Assembly (NCBI RefSeq): GCF_019303495.1
Contig: NZ_JAEVFI010000007.1
Coordinates: 62,001 to 126,000 of the forward strand
Direction of reading: 5' to 3'
Source of the DNA: Streptomyces sp. JJ66
Lineage (GTDB): Bacteria > Actinomycetota > Actinomycetes > Streptomycetales > Streptomycetaceae
DNA length: 64,000 nt
The translations under genes were made by a program, and so were the position numbers. Below the pieces are notes generated by a model that saw only the letters and a program-made list of their open reading frames with translations, did no database searches and was not told the DNA's origin. Of this stretch, positions 53,838-63,475 are shown in pieces; within the stretch, counting starts at the first letter, position 1, and each line of letters begins with the position of its first letter.

Positions 53838-54107
53838 GTGGCCGTTTCCCGCCGTCCCCTGGTGACCTCGGCCGTGGCGGGCGGGCTGTTGTTCGCCCTG
53901 TGGTTCGTACCGTCCGCGAACGCCTCCGGCGAGGCGGTACCGGCTTCCGCTTCGGTACCGGACACGGCTGCGCCAGCGGAAGCGGCCGACCTCCAGCTGG
54001 CGGACACCGGCAGTTTCGACAGCGCGCCGTACGTCGGCGGCGGCGTCACGTTCCTCGCGGCGGGCGCGGGCCTGCTTGTGCACGCGAACCGCCGCGCGCG
54101 GGCGTGA
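53838..54107 (+). CDS. Small LAxTG sortase substrate (surface peptide)
   Basis: 89 residues from the GTG at 53838, chosen because AAGGAGG lies 5 nt upstream (an ATG at 53817 is weaker). A signal peptide with a hydrophobic core VTSAVAGGLLFALWFVPSANASG is followed by about 30 mature residues (GEAVPASASVPDTAAPAEAADLQ), the sorting motif LADTG, a C-terminal hydrophobic helix VGGGVTFLAAGAGLLVHA and an RR-RARA tail. This is the layout of class E sortase substrates in Streptomyces (LAxTG), which are linked covalently to peptidoglycan. The mature peptide would be among the smallest known such substrates. Function unknown. Confidence 0.75.
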   Translation: MAVSRRPLVTSAVAGGLLFALWFVPSANASGEAVPASASVPDTAAPAEAADLQLADTGSFDSAPYVGGGVTFLAAGAGLLVHANRRARA

Positions 54108-54258
54108 CGCCCCGGGTCTCCGCTCCTTCGGCCACGCCGGGTGCCCCAAAGAATTCTCCGCACCAAAGTCCCCGAAAAACTCCGGAGGCCACGCACGGCG
54201 GTAAACCGGCACCAGGATGACCCACCTACGTGGTGGCCGGGGAGGCGAGGGGCAGGCT

Positions 54259-55812
54259 CTACGCGAGCGGTCCCGTCACCGATTCCGCCGCCGCGACCAG
54301 GCTGCCGTCCCGCACGAACGCCTCCGCCGCCGCGATGTCCGGCGCGAGGAACCGGTCCGGGCCAGCTCCGCCTACTCCGGCCGCCCGTGCGGCGTCCAGG
54401 ACTGCCCGGGACGCGGGCGCGGGCGTCAGGCCGTCACCGGCGCGCAGCTGAAGTGCCCGCGCGGCGGTGAACAGCTCGATGGCGATCACCCGGGTCAGGC
54501 CGTCTACGGCGGTGCGCAGCTTGCGGGCCGCCGACCAGCCCATGGAGACGTGGTCCTCCTGCATCGCCGAGGACGGAATCGAGTCCGCCGACGCGGGCAC
54601 CGCCAGCCGCTTCAGCTCGCTGACCAGCGCGGCCTGCGTGTACTGGGCGATCATCAGCCCGGAGTCCACGCCCGCGTCGTGGGCGAGGAAGGGGGGCAGC
54701 CCGTGCGAGCGGGTCTTGTCCAGCAGGCGGTCGGTGCGGCGCTCGGCGATGGACGCGAGGTCCGCGGCCGCGATGGCGAGGAAGTCCAGCACGTAGGCGA
54801 CCGGAGCGCCGTGGAAGTTGCCGTTGGACTCCACCCGGCCGTCGGGCAGGACCACGGGGTTGTCCACGGCCGCCGCCAGCTCGCGGTCGGCGACGAGCAG
54901 GGCGTGCGCGAGAGTGTCGCGCCCGGCACCGGTGACCTGCGGGGCGCACCGCACGGAGTAGGCGTCCTGGACGCGGGGTGCGGCGTCCTGGTGGTGCCCG
55001 GTGCAGCCGGAGCCGTCGAGCACTTTCCGCATGTTGGCGGCGCTGTCGGCCTGCCCGGGGTGCGGGCGGATGGCGTGCAGCTCGGGCGCGAGCACGCGGC
55101 CGGTGCCCAGCAGTGCTTCCAGGGTGAGGGCGGCGGTGATGTCGGCGCTGGTGAGCAGGCGGGCGAGGTCGGCGGCGGCCATGACCAGCATGCCGAGCAT
55201 GCCGTCCGTCCCGTTGAGCAGCGCCAAGCCCTCCTTCTCGCGCAGTTCGACGGGCGCGATGCCGTGCGCGGCCAGCAGCTCGGCGGCCGGGCGGACGGTG
55301 CCGTCGGGGCCTTCGGCGTCCCCTTCGCCGAGGAGGGTGAGGGCACAGTGCGACAGCGGCGCGAGGTCGCCGGAGCAGCCGAGCGACCCGTACTCGTGGA
55401 CGACGGGGGTGATGCCCGCGTTGAGCACGTCGGCCATGGTGCGCAGCACCTCGGGGCGGACTCCGGTGTGGCCGGAGGCGACCGTCTTCAGGCGCAGGAA
55501 CATCAGCGCGCGCACCACTTCGCGCTCCACGCGCGGCCCGGTACCGGCGGCGTGCGAGCGGACGATGTTGCGCTGGAGCTGGGCACGCAGGTCCGGGCTG
55601 ATGTGCCGGACGGCGAGGGCGCCGAAGCCGGTGGAGACGCCGTAGACCGGGTCGGGCTTGGCGGCCAGGTCGTCGATGAACCGGCGCGCGTCCGCGACCT
55701 TGGCCAGCGCCTCGGGCGTCAGCTCGACGCGGGCGCCGCCGCGGGCCACGGCGATGACGTCCTGCGCGGTGACCCCGGCGGGGCCGACCAGCACGGTGCT
55801 CTGCATATCCAT
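54259..55812 (-). CDS. hutH: Histidine ammonia-lyase
   Basis: 517 residues from the ATG at 55812 (alternatives: GTG 55818, ATG 55806; AGGG sits 9 nt before 55812). The MIO cofactor triad is in EYGSLGCSGDLAPLSH: Cys146-Ser147-Gly148 instead of the usual Ala-Ser-Gly, a variant seen, as I recall, in Streptomyces HutH. Other landmarks: YGVSTGFGAL, GLALLNGTDGM, VQDAYSVRCAPQVTGA and MGWSAARKLR. It deaminates histidine to urocanate. The hut inverted repeat overlaps the start region. Confidence 0.95.
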   Translation of the reverse strand: MDMQSTVLVGPAGVTAQDVIAVARGGARVELTPEALAKVADARRFIDDLAAKPDPVYGVSTGFGALAVRHISPDLRAQLQRNIVRSHAAGTGPRVEREVVRALMFLRLKTVASGHTGVRPEVLRTMADVLNAGITPVVHEYGSLGCSGDLAPLSHCALTLLGEGDAEGPDGTVRPAAELLAAHGIAPVELREKEGLALLNGTDGMLGMLVMAAADLARLLTSADITAALTLEALLGTGRVLAPELHAIRPHPGQADSAANMRKVLDGSGCTGHHQDAAPRVQDAYSVRCAPQVTGAGRDTLAHALLVADRELAAAVDNPVVLPDGRVESNGNFHGAPVAYVLDFLAIAAADLASIAERRTDRLLDKTRSHGLPPFLAHDAGVDSGLMIAQYTQAALVSELKRLAVPASADSIPSSAMQEDHVSMGWSAARKLRTAVDGLTRVIAIELFTAARALQLRAGDGLTPAPASRAVLDAARAAGVGGAGPDRFLAPDIAAAEAFVRDGSLVAAAESVTGPLA

Positions 55813-55836
55813 ATTCACGCACCCTAGGCACTGAAT
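55813..55836. promoter_or_regulatory. Candidate hut operator at the hutH start
   Basis: ATTCA (55813-55817), 14 nt, TGAAT (55832-55836), with the same arms and spacing as the site upstream of hutU and 9 of 14 spacer bases identical. It touches the hutH initiation region, so binding could block transcription start or elongation directly. Confidence 0.65.
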
Positions 55837-55975
55837 CCGGTTCTGTCACGAGCTCGGGGGAAGGGGGAAGGGAAGAGGAGGGGCACCCGGAGCCCACACC
55901 GCCGATGCCGCACCCCCGAACCCGCACCGCCAGAGCCCGGCGGCTCACCGGAGCCCGCCGCCGGAGGTCGCGAGT

Positions 55976-57094
55976 TCAGCGGCCCCGGAAGCGGCGGCGG
56001 TCGCCGGGCGGGGGTGGCGTCTCGTCAGCGAGGTGGACGATCTCGCGGCCCGCCACCACCGGCTTGCCCGCCCGCACCGCCTTCGCGCGGTACTGCGCCG
56101 CGTCGGCCAGCCGCAGCAGGCGGCGGGCGGAGTGGACGGGCCCGATCGGGTCGCCGGTGGAGGCGACGCCGCAGGCCACGCCTGCCCCCTCGGCCAGGTC
56201 GGCGGCGCGCAGGCACAACTCGTCGGCGACGTGCACCACGTCGTCGGCGGGCTGGCCGACCGCGAGCAGACAGAACTCGTCGCCGCCGAGCCGGGCCACC
56301 AGCGCACCGGGCAGCATCGCCCCACACCGGGACAGCAGGGAGCCGAAACGTTCCAGCAGACGGTCCCCCGCGGCGTGCCCGAGGGTGTCGTTGACGTGCT
56401 TGAGCCCGTTGAGGTCGCACACCAGCAGGCTGACGATGGCGCCGTCCGCGCGGTGCCGCTCCAGCGCCTCGTCCAGTGCCGCGTCCACCGCGCGCCGGTT
56501 GCCGAGCCCGGTGAGCGGATCGGTGAAGGCCAGTCGCCGCACCTCCTCCAGCCGCTCGTGCTGCGAGAGCCCGGCGGCGATGACGGCGGCGAGCACGGCA
56601 CCGAAGCGCGCGTCGGCGGCGTCGAACACCGCGCCGCCCGCACCCCGCGCCACGTACAGTTCCCCCCACGCCCGCCCGTGCAGCACCACGGGTACGACGA
56701 CGCAGGCGGCCCGGCCCCGGCGGCGCAGCGCGGCGGCGCGGTGCCGCCCGTAGGCACCGGCACCGGCGGGCGCTTCGGCGGTCTCCACCCAGGCGAGCGG
56801 CCCTTCCCCGCCCGTCCAGCGCTCATGCACGAACTCGGCGATCTCCGGGAAGTCCTCGACGGAGTAGGACTCGTCGTGCGGAAACGTTTCCTCACCCGGG
56901 GCCAGCGCACCGTCGTTCACCAGGACGCGCAGCCGTCCGCGCGAGCGCTCCCACACCGAGACGGCGGCGAAGTCAGCGGCCATCGCGGTACGGGCGCCGC
57001 GCGCGGCGGCGCGGGCGGCCTCCGGGGAAGCGGGAGCGGCGGCCATCGCCCGGGCCAGCCGCAGCACCGCACACAGCCTCGCGTCGTCTCCCAT
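55976..57094 (-). CDS. GAF-GGDEF diguanylate cyclase
   Basis: 372 residues from the ATG at 57094. GAF-like sensor domain (about 20-175: AVLRLARAMAAAPAS, CVVVPVVLHGRAWGELYVARG) followed by GGDEF domain (about 190-350): DPLTGLGNRRAVDAALDEAL, DLNGLKHVNDTLGHAAGDRLL and the signature ARLGGDEFCLLAV intact, so it should synthesise c-di-GMP, which controls development through BldD in Streptomyces. Similar to the GAF-GGDEF protein I recall as CdgE (SCO4931 region). Located between hutH and the enoyl-CoA hydratase. Confidence 0.9.
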   Translation of the reverse strand: MGDDARLCAVLRLARAMAAAPASPEAARAAARGARTAMAADFAAVSVWERSRGRLRVLVNDGALAPGEETFPHDESYSVEDFPEIAEFVHERWTGGEGPLAWVETAEAPAGAGAYGRHRAAALRRRGRAACVVVPVVLHGRAWGELYVARGAGGAVFDAADARFGAVLAAVIAAGLSQHERLEEVRRLAFTDPLTGLGNRRAVDAALDEALERHRADGAIVSLLVCDLNGLKHVNDTLGHAAGDRLLERFGSLLSRCGAMLPGALVARLGGDEFCLLAVGQPADDVVHVADELCLRAADLAEGAGVACGVASTGDPIGPVHSARRLLRLADAAQYRAKAVRAGKPVVAGREIVHLADETPPPPGDRRRFRGR

Positions 57095-57147
57095 ACGCCC
57101 CAGGTTAGGAGGCTTCTGCCCGTCTTGCGCTTCAGGTAACCGCCTGG

Positions 57148-57939
57148 TCACTCCCCGGGCCACCGGGGCGCCCGCTTCTCGTTGAACGCCGCCACGCCCT
57201 CCGCGCGGTCGCCGGAGAAGGCGACGGTGCGCCACGCGGCGTCCTCCACCTCCAGGCCAGCCGCGAGCGCCATGCCCCAGCCGGTGCGCAGTGCCCGCTT
57301 GGCGGCCCGCAGGCCCACGGGCGAGTGGGCGGCGACGCGCCCGGCGAGCGCCAGCGCCTCGTCCCGGTCCGTGCCTGCCGCGACCAGCTCGTCCACTAGC
57401 CCCAGTTCCCGCGCCTCGGGCGCCTCCACCCGGCGCGCGGTGAAGATCAGCTCCGCCGCCCGCGCGGCCCCCACCCGGCGCGGCAGCAGCTGCGTCCCGC
57501 CCCCGCCCGGGATGACCCCCACGGAGACCTCGGGCAGCCCGACCACGGCGGTCTCGTCCGCCACGATCAGATCGCACGCCAGCGCCAGCTCGAACCCGCC
57601 GCCCAGCGCGAACCCGTGCACGGCCGCGATGGTCGGCATCGGCAGCTGAAGCACCCCGGTGTACGCGGCGCGCGCGTACGGCCGCTGCCGCCCCAGCTCG
57701 GCGTCGGTGAACCGGTTGCGCTCCTTGAGGTCGGCCCCGACGCAGAACGCGCGCGCGGTGCTGGAGCTGACGACCACCGCCCGTACGCCGGGATCGGCCG
57801 CCAGCGCCGCACACGCCTGTGCGATGCCCGCCGCCAGCTCGGTGGAGACCGCGTTCATCGCCTTCGGCCGGTCCAGCACCAGCTCGGCGACGTGCCCGTC
57901 CTGCCGTACCTCGACCCACTCCCCGTACCGCACCCGCAC
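57148..57939 (-). CDS. Enoyl-CoA hydratase/isomerase family protein
   Basis: 263 residues from a GTG. Crotonase fold: oxyanion hole AFCVGADLKERN, HGFALGGGFELALACD with one catalytic Glu, and LPEVSVGVIPGGGGTQLLPR with the second Glu and the GGGG turn. The active-site Glu pair is complete, so hydratase activity is plausible. C-terminal helix AFNEKRAPRWPGE is typical. Adds water to enoyl-CoAs; substrate range unknown. Confidence 0.9.
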   Translation of the reverse strand: MRVRYGEWVEVRQDGHVAELVLDRPKAMNAVSTELAAGIAQACAALAADPGVRAVVVSSSTARAFCVGADLKERNRFTDAELGRQRPYARAAYTGVLQLPMPTIAAVHGFALGGGFELALACDLIVADETAVVGLPEVSVGVIPGGGGTQLLPRRVGAARAAELIFTARRVEAPEARELGLVDELVAAGTDRDEALALAGRVAAHSPVGLRAAKRALRTGWGMALAAGLEVEDAAWRTVAFSGDRAEGVAAFNEKRAPRWPGE

Positions 57940-58144
57940 ACCCTCCCTCGACGTGAACGACCGCTAACAGCAGCACCCTACGCGCTCGGCGCGGAGAGCG
58001 GGGCGGACGCGGAGGCGGGTCCCTCCCCCGGCAGCGGCGCTCGGCGGCAACGGCGAGAGAGACACGAAACGGCGGGAGAGGCACGAACGGAGGAAACGTC
58101 GGAAACGGCGCCCGCCGAGGCGGGACGGCCAGCGAAAGGCCCCT

Positions 58145-59437
58145 TCACCCCCTCCGGGACAGAAGCCAGGGTTCGACGACGCCCAGGCCACGGACGGGGC
58201 GCTGGTAGAGGGGTTGCAGGGCGAAGCGGTAGCCGGTGCCGGTGGCGGAGTCCTTCTCCGAGCGGGGAGCGTCGCCGACGGCGGTGAGCTCCTCGCGGAG
58301 TGCGCCGTCGATGAGCACGGTGTCCTTCGGCGCTATCGACGTCAGGCGGCTGGCGAGGTTCACGGTGTTGCCGAAGACGTCGCCCATGCGGGTGGTGACG
58401 GTGCCAAAGGCCATGCCGACGCGGAGTTCGGGCATCGTCTCGTCGTTGGAGAGGGTCTCGATCATGCGCAGGCCGATCTCGGCGGCCGTGCCCGCGTCGT
58501 CGGCGATGTAAAGGACCTCGTCGCCGAGGGTCTTGATCAGGCGTCCACCGTGCGCGGCCACCAAGTCGGCGGCGGTGGTCTCGAACGCCTCGACCAGCTC
58601 GCCCAGTTCCTCTTCCTCCAGCCGCCGGGTCAGCCGGGTAAAGCCGACCAGGTCAGCGAAACCGACGGCCAGGCGGCGGTCCACCATCTCCTCGTCGTCC
58701 TGGGCCTGCACGACGCGGCCGGTGGCGGCGGCCAGCTGGCGGCGCCAGACGTAGACCAGGAACTCCTGGAGCTCGGGGAGCAGCAGCTCGACCAGGGGGT
58801 AGGTGACCTCCATGCGGCTCATGCCGGGCTCCGGGGAGACGGTGAGCCCGGCGAGGAAGGAGTCAACCTGCCACTCGGCGAGACGGGCGGTGGTCTGGCC
58901 GGTGGAACGGGCCACCTGCACGGCCATCGCCTCGTTGAGCAACCCCGCCTCCACCAGCCCGGCCAGGCGGCGCAGGGCGAGCACGTCGGCCTCGGTCAGC
59001 GCGCGGGCCTGGCCGATGTCGGCGAAGCCCATGGCGCGCCAGAAGCGGGCCGCCAGGTCCATGGGGACGTCGGCGGCGCGGGCGGCCTGAAAGGGGGTGT
59101 AGGTGCGGGCGGAGCCGAGAATCAGCTCCTCGACCTTCAGCGCGAGCGGGTTGTCCTTGGCCCGGTCCTCGGGGGTGTCGCGCTCCTCGAACGCGTGGCC
59201 AAAGGCGCGGGAGGCGCTTCCCGTACGCCGCGCGGGAGGAACGTCGGGGAACGCGGCACCGGCGCTGGAGGCGTCCCCCGGCCCGGCATCCCCGCCGGAC
59301 GCCGCATCCCCGCCGGACGCCGTGTCTTCGCCGGACGCCGTGTCTTCGCCGGACCGGCCGCCGTCGCGGGGCGTGGCGCCGTCGGCCGGGGGGCGGTTCG
59401 GGTCGGGGCCGGACATGTCCGGATCGTCGGCGGTCAC
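58145..59437 (-). CDS. cya: Class III adenylate/guanylate cyclase
   Basis: 430 residues from the GTG at 59437 (AAGGGG upstream). N-terminal low complexity with 18-bp-encoded SGGDA/SGEDT repeats (about 20-50), a helical middle (VEELILGSARTYTPFQAARAADVPMDLAARFWRAMGFADIG...), and a C-terminal class III catalytic domain: VGFADLVGFTRLTRR (metal Asp), GGRLIKTLGDEVLYIADD (second Asp and Lys) and FGNTVNLASRLTSIA (transition-state Asn-Arg). The helical region matches the SCO4928 adenylate cyclase architecture as I recall. cAMP influences germination and antibiotic production in Streptomyces. Confidence 0.92.
   Translation of the reverse strand: MTADDPDMSGPDPNRPPADGATPRDGGRSGEDTASGEDTASGGDAASGGDAGPGDASSAGAAFPDVPPARRTGSASRAFGHAFEERDTPEDRAKDNPLALKVEELILGSARTYTPFQAARAADVPMDLAARFWRAMGFADIGQARALTEADVLALRRLAGLVEAGLLNEAMAVQVARSTGQTTARLAEWQVDSFLAGLTVSPEPGMSRMEVTYPLVELLLPELQEFLVYVWRRQLAAATGRVVQAQDDEEMVDRRLAVGFADLVGFTRLTRRLEEEELGELVEAFETTAADLVAAHGGRLIKTLGDEVLYIADDAGTAAEIGLRMIETLSNDETMPELRVGMAFGTVTTRMGDVFGNTVNLASRLTSIAPKDTVLIDGALREELTAVGDAPRSEKDSATGTGYRFALQPLYQRPVRGLGVVEPWLLSRRG
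59291..59344. repeat. 18-bp tandem repeat inside the cyclase gene
   Basis: Three 18-bp units with a common CGCCGGACGCCG core, encoding the repeated Ser-Gly-Glu/Gly-Asp peptide at the cyclase N-terminus. In-frame, likely length-variable between strains. Confidence 0.75.
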
Positions 59438-59628
59438 TGCCCGCCCCTTGCCAGGTTCCCGCGCATGAGGTGCCTGCGCACTGCCCTTCCGTTCCACTAC
59501 ACCGCGCCCGCCGCGCCGCGCCACGCGCCCCACGATACGGCAGGTGTGCCGTAGCTCACGTCAGGCCGGACGCTCCCGGTCCGGGCACGTACCGCACCTA
59601 CCGTTCTTGTGCGCCCGCACGGGTCGCG

Positions 59629-60534
59629 TCAGGTGCCCGGGCGCAGGTGCACGATGTCACCGGCGCCGACCGACTCCTGTACCCCGCTGCCGGTGGCCAG
59701 CACCAGCTGTCCCTCGCCGTCCACCGCGACGGCCTCGCCCACGAGGTCCTGGCCGCCCGGCAGCTCCGCGCGCACGGTGCGGCCCAGGGTGGCGCAGCCC
59801 GCGGCGTAGGTCTCCTGGAGCTGGCAGGCCGCCGGGTCGCCGCCGACCGCTCGCCACTGGGCGTACCACTGCTCGACGGCGCGCAGCACCGCGCGCAGCA
59901 GCGGGTCGCGGTCGGTGCCGCGCGCCCCGGCCAGCGCCAGGGACCCGGCTTCGGGGACGGGCAGTTCGTCGGCGCGCAGGCTGACGTTGACGCCGATGCC
60001 GATGACCACGGCGTCGTGCGCGGCGTTGCCGGTGCGCTCGGCGAGGATGCCGCCGATCTTGCGTTCCTGGCCCCCGACCTCGGCCAGCAGGTCGTTGGGC
60101 CACTTGAGCATGGTGTCCACCCCGGCGGTGCGGGCCAGCGCGGTGGCGGTGGCGACTCCGGTGAGCAGCGGCAGCCAGCTCCAGCGGCGCTGCGGCACCT
60201 CGGGGCCGGGGCGCAGCACGAAGGAGCAGAACAGCCCGCTGCGGGGCGGCGCGTTCCAGTGCCGGTCCAGGCGGCCGCGCCCGGAGGTCTGCTCCTCGGC
60301 GATCAGGACGGTGCCCTCCTCCACCTCGCCCTGCCGTACCCGGTGCACCAGGTCGGTGTTGGTGGACCCGGTGCTGGCGACGACGTCCAGTTCGCTCCAC
60401 AGCCCGCCCTCCCGGAGCAGCGCGCGGCGCAGGGCGGGGGCGCTGAGCGGCGGCCGGTCCAGGTCAAAGAAGCCGGAGGAGGAGGGTGCGGGGCCGTCGG
60501 CGCCGGGAACATCAGCGGACATCTGGGGTGTCAT
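59629..60534 (-). CDS. birA: Biotin-[acetyl-CoA-carboxylase] ligase
   Basis: 301 residues without the N-terminal DNA-binding domain (class I BirA). Catalytic motifs: STGSTNTDLV, the biotinyl-AMP loop SGRGRLDRHW, LKWPNDLLAEVGG and ERKIGGILAE. It biotinylates the BCCP domain of the acyl-CoA carboxylase alpha subunit, which fits the divergent pccB gene. N-terminal Pro/Ser-rich extension ~30 residues. Confidence 0.95.
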   Translation of the reverse strand: MTPQMSADVPGADGPAPSSSGFFDLDRPPLSAPALRRALLREGGLWSELDVVASTGSTNTDLVHRVRQGEVEEGTVLIAEEQTSGRGRLDRHWNAPPRSGLFCSFVLRPGPEVPQRRWSWLPLLTGVATATALARTAGVDTMLKWPNDLLAEVGGQERKIGGILAERTGNAAHDAVVIGIGVNVSLRADELPVPEAGSLALAGARGTDRDPLLRAVLRAVEQWYAQWRAVGGDPAACQLQETYAAGCATLGRTVRAELPGGQDLVGEAVAVDGEGQLVLATGSGVQESVGAGDIVHLRPGT

Positions 60535-60642
60535 GGGGCCAAGCGTAGGCCCGCCGGTGTGGCCAACGACGCACCGCCGACACGGGCTGTCGCCGATACC
60601 CTACGAGTCGGTAGCCCCGAGGACGACTAGGAGCCGCTCCCC

Positions 60643-62238
<1,596 letters not shown>

Positions 62239-62293
62239 CCGTGACCGTGGCCGTTCCGCCGCCGTCAGCTCCCGCCGAACCCGGAGGTCCTTC

Positions 62294-62497
62294 ATGATCA
62301 AGGTCGTACGCGGCAACCCGACGCCCGAGGAGCTGGCCGCCGCCCTCGCGGTGGTGCGGGCGCGGGCCGCCGTGGCGGCGCCCGCGGACCCCGGGGCGCG
62401 CGAGACCTCGGAGTGGTCCGACCCGGCCCGCCTCGTCCCGCGCCGCCTGCCCCACCCCGGCCCGAAGGCGTGGCACACCGCGTTCTGGCCCGCGTGA
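62294..62497 (+). CDS. pccE: Acyl-CoA carboxylase epsilon subunit
   Basis: 67 residues: MIKVVRGNPTPEELAAALAVV, the standard N-terminal helix of actinobacterial AccE/PccE, then a Pro-rich end LVPRRLPHPGPKAWHTAFWPA with the conserved W..S.RP-like tail. Epsilon subunits are found only in actinobacteria and stabilise the alpha-beta complex. Separated from pccB by 55 nt; stop overlaps the HAD gene by 4 nt. Confidence 0.92.
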   Translation: MIKVVRGNPTPEELAAALAVVRARAAVAAPADPGARETSEWSDPARLVPRRLPHPGPKAWHTAFWPA

Positions 62498-63168
62498 CAC
62501 CCCCCGCCCGCGAGCTGGCCGCCCCAGCCGAGCTGGTCATCTTCGACTGCGACGGCACGCTCGTGGACAGCGAGCGCCTGTGCGTGCAAGTCGATGTGGC
62601 CATCACGGCCGACCTGGGCTGCCCGTTCACCGAAGAGGAGGTCATTGAGACGTTCGTGGGCTCCTCCACGGAGGTCTACACGGCAGCCGTCGAGCAACGC
62701 CTGGGACGGCGCCTGGAGCCAGGATGGCAGGACCGGTACGAGCACCTTTATGCCGAGGCGTTCGCCGCCGAACTGGTCGCAGTGGACGGCGTGGTGGACG
62801 CGCTGGACGCGCTGCGAACGCCGTCGTGCGTAGCGTCCAACGGCAGCCACGCGGACATCCGGCGCAGCCTGGAACTCACCGGGCTGCACGAGCGCTTCGC
62901 CGGCCGCGTGTTCAGCGCCGCCGATGTCACCCGGGGCAAGCCGGAGCCCGACCTGTTCCAACACGCCGCCCGCACCCTGGGCGTGGCGCCGCAGCGGTGC
63001 GCAGTGGTCGAGGACAGCGCCTACGGTCTCGCCGCAGCCCAGGCCGCCGGAATGCGCGCCTTCGGCTACAGCGGCGGCCTCACCCCCGCCGCCCGCCTTC
63101 AGGGCCACGGTGCGGTGTTGTTCGAGGACATGCGGGAGCTGCCCGCGCTGCTGCACGCCGCACTCTGA
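62494..63168 (+). CDS. HAD-superfamily hydrolase (beta-phosphoglucomutase-like / phosphatase)
   Basis: 224 residues from the GTG overlapping the pccE stop (GTGA). HAD motif I DCDGTLVDSE, motif II CVASNGSHADIRRSL, motif III Lys in GKPEPDLFQHAARTLG and motif IV VVEDSAYGLAAAQAAGM. Subfamily I cap with EEEVIETFVGSSTEVY. Small-molecule phosphatase or phosphoglucomutase; the operon with pccBE is conserved but its meaning is unclear. Confidence 0.88.
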   Translation: MTPPARELAAPAELVIFDCDGTLVDSERLCVQVDVAITADLGCPFTEEEVIETFVGSSTEVYTAAVEQRLGRRLEPGWQDRYEHLYAEAFAAELVAVDGVVDALDALRTPSCVASNGSHADIRRSLELTGLHERFAGRVFSAADVTRGKPEPDLFQHAARTLGVAPQRCAVVEDSAYGLAAAQAAGMRAFGYSGGLTPAARLQGHGAVLFEDMRELPALLHAAL

Positions 63169-63241
63169 CCGCCCCGGGGCCGCGTCACCGGCGCACGCCG
63201 GGCGGCGGCATCGCGCGACGGGGGGTCAACGCTGCGTCGAA

Positions 63242-63257
63242 TGAGTACGGGTACTCA
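63242..63257. promoter_or_regulatory. Palindrome upstream of the 42-aa membrane gene
   Basis: TGAGTACGGGTACTCA, a 7-bp inverted repeat around GG, 36 nt before the small membrane gene and 74 nt after the HAD gene. Candidate operator or regulator half-site pair. Confidence 0.4.
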
Positions 63258-63292
63258 GGCGCCGGCTCCGGCGCGGCCTCACCCTGGGGCTT

Positions 63293-63421
63293 ATGCTCTG
63301 GTCCGACCCTCCCGACCGGCCTCCCGAGTGGCTGCGGGCCGCTCAGGCGCGGTTGCGCCGGGCTGGCTGGCTGCTCGCCGCCACGGTGCTCGTGGTGACG
63401 CTCGCTCTCGCCGTCCGCTGA
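63293..63421 (+). CDS. 42-aa single-pass membrane protein
   Basis: 42 residues beginning MLWSDPPDRPPEWLRAAQARLRRAG, with a helix WLLAATVLVVTLALAV at the C-terminus. A short membrane gene of this kind between pccE and maf is, as I recall, conserved in Streptomyces, supporting its reality despite the size. Function unknown. Confidence 0.65.
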   Translation: MLWSDPPDRPPEWLRAAQARLRRAGWLLAATVLVVTLALAVR

Positions 63422-63475
63422 CGGCACCCCGCGCACCGGGCTACGGCGCGCCGCCACCTGTGGCGCCCTTCTACG

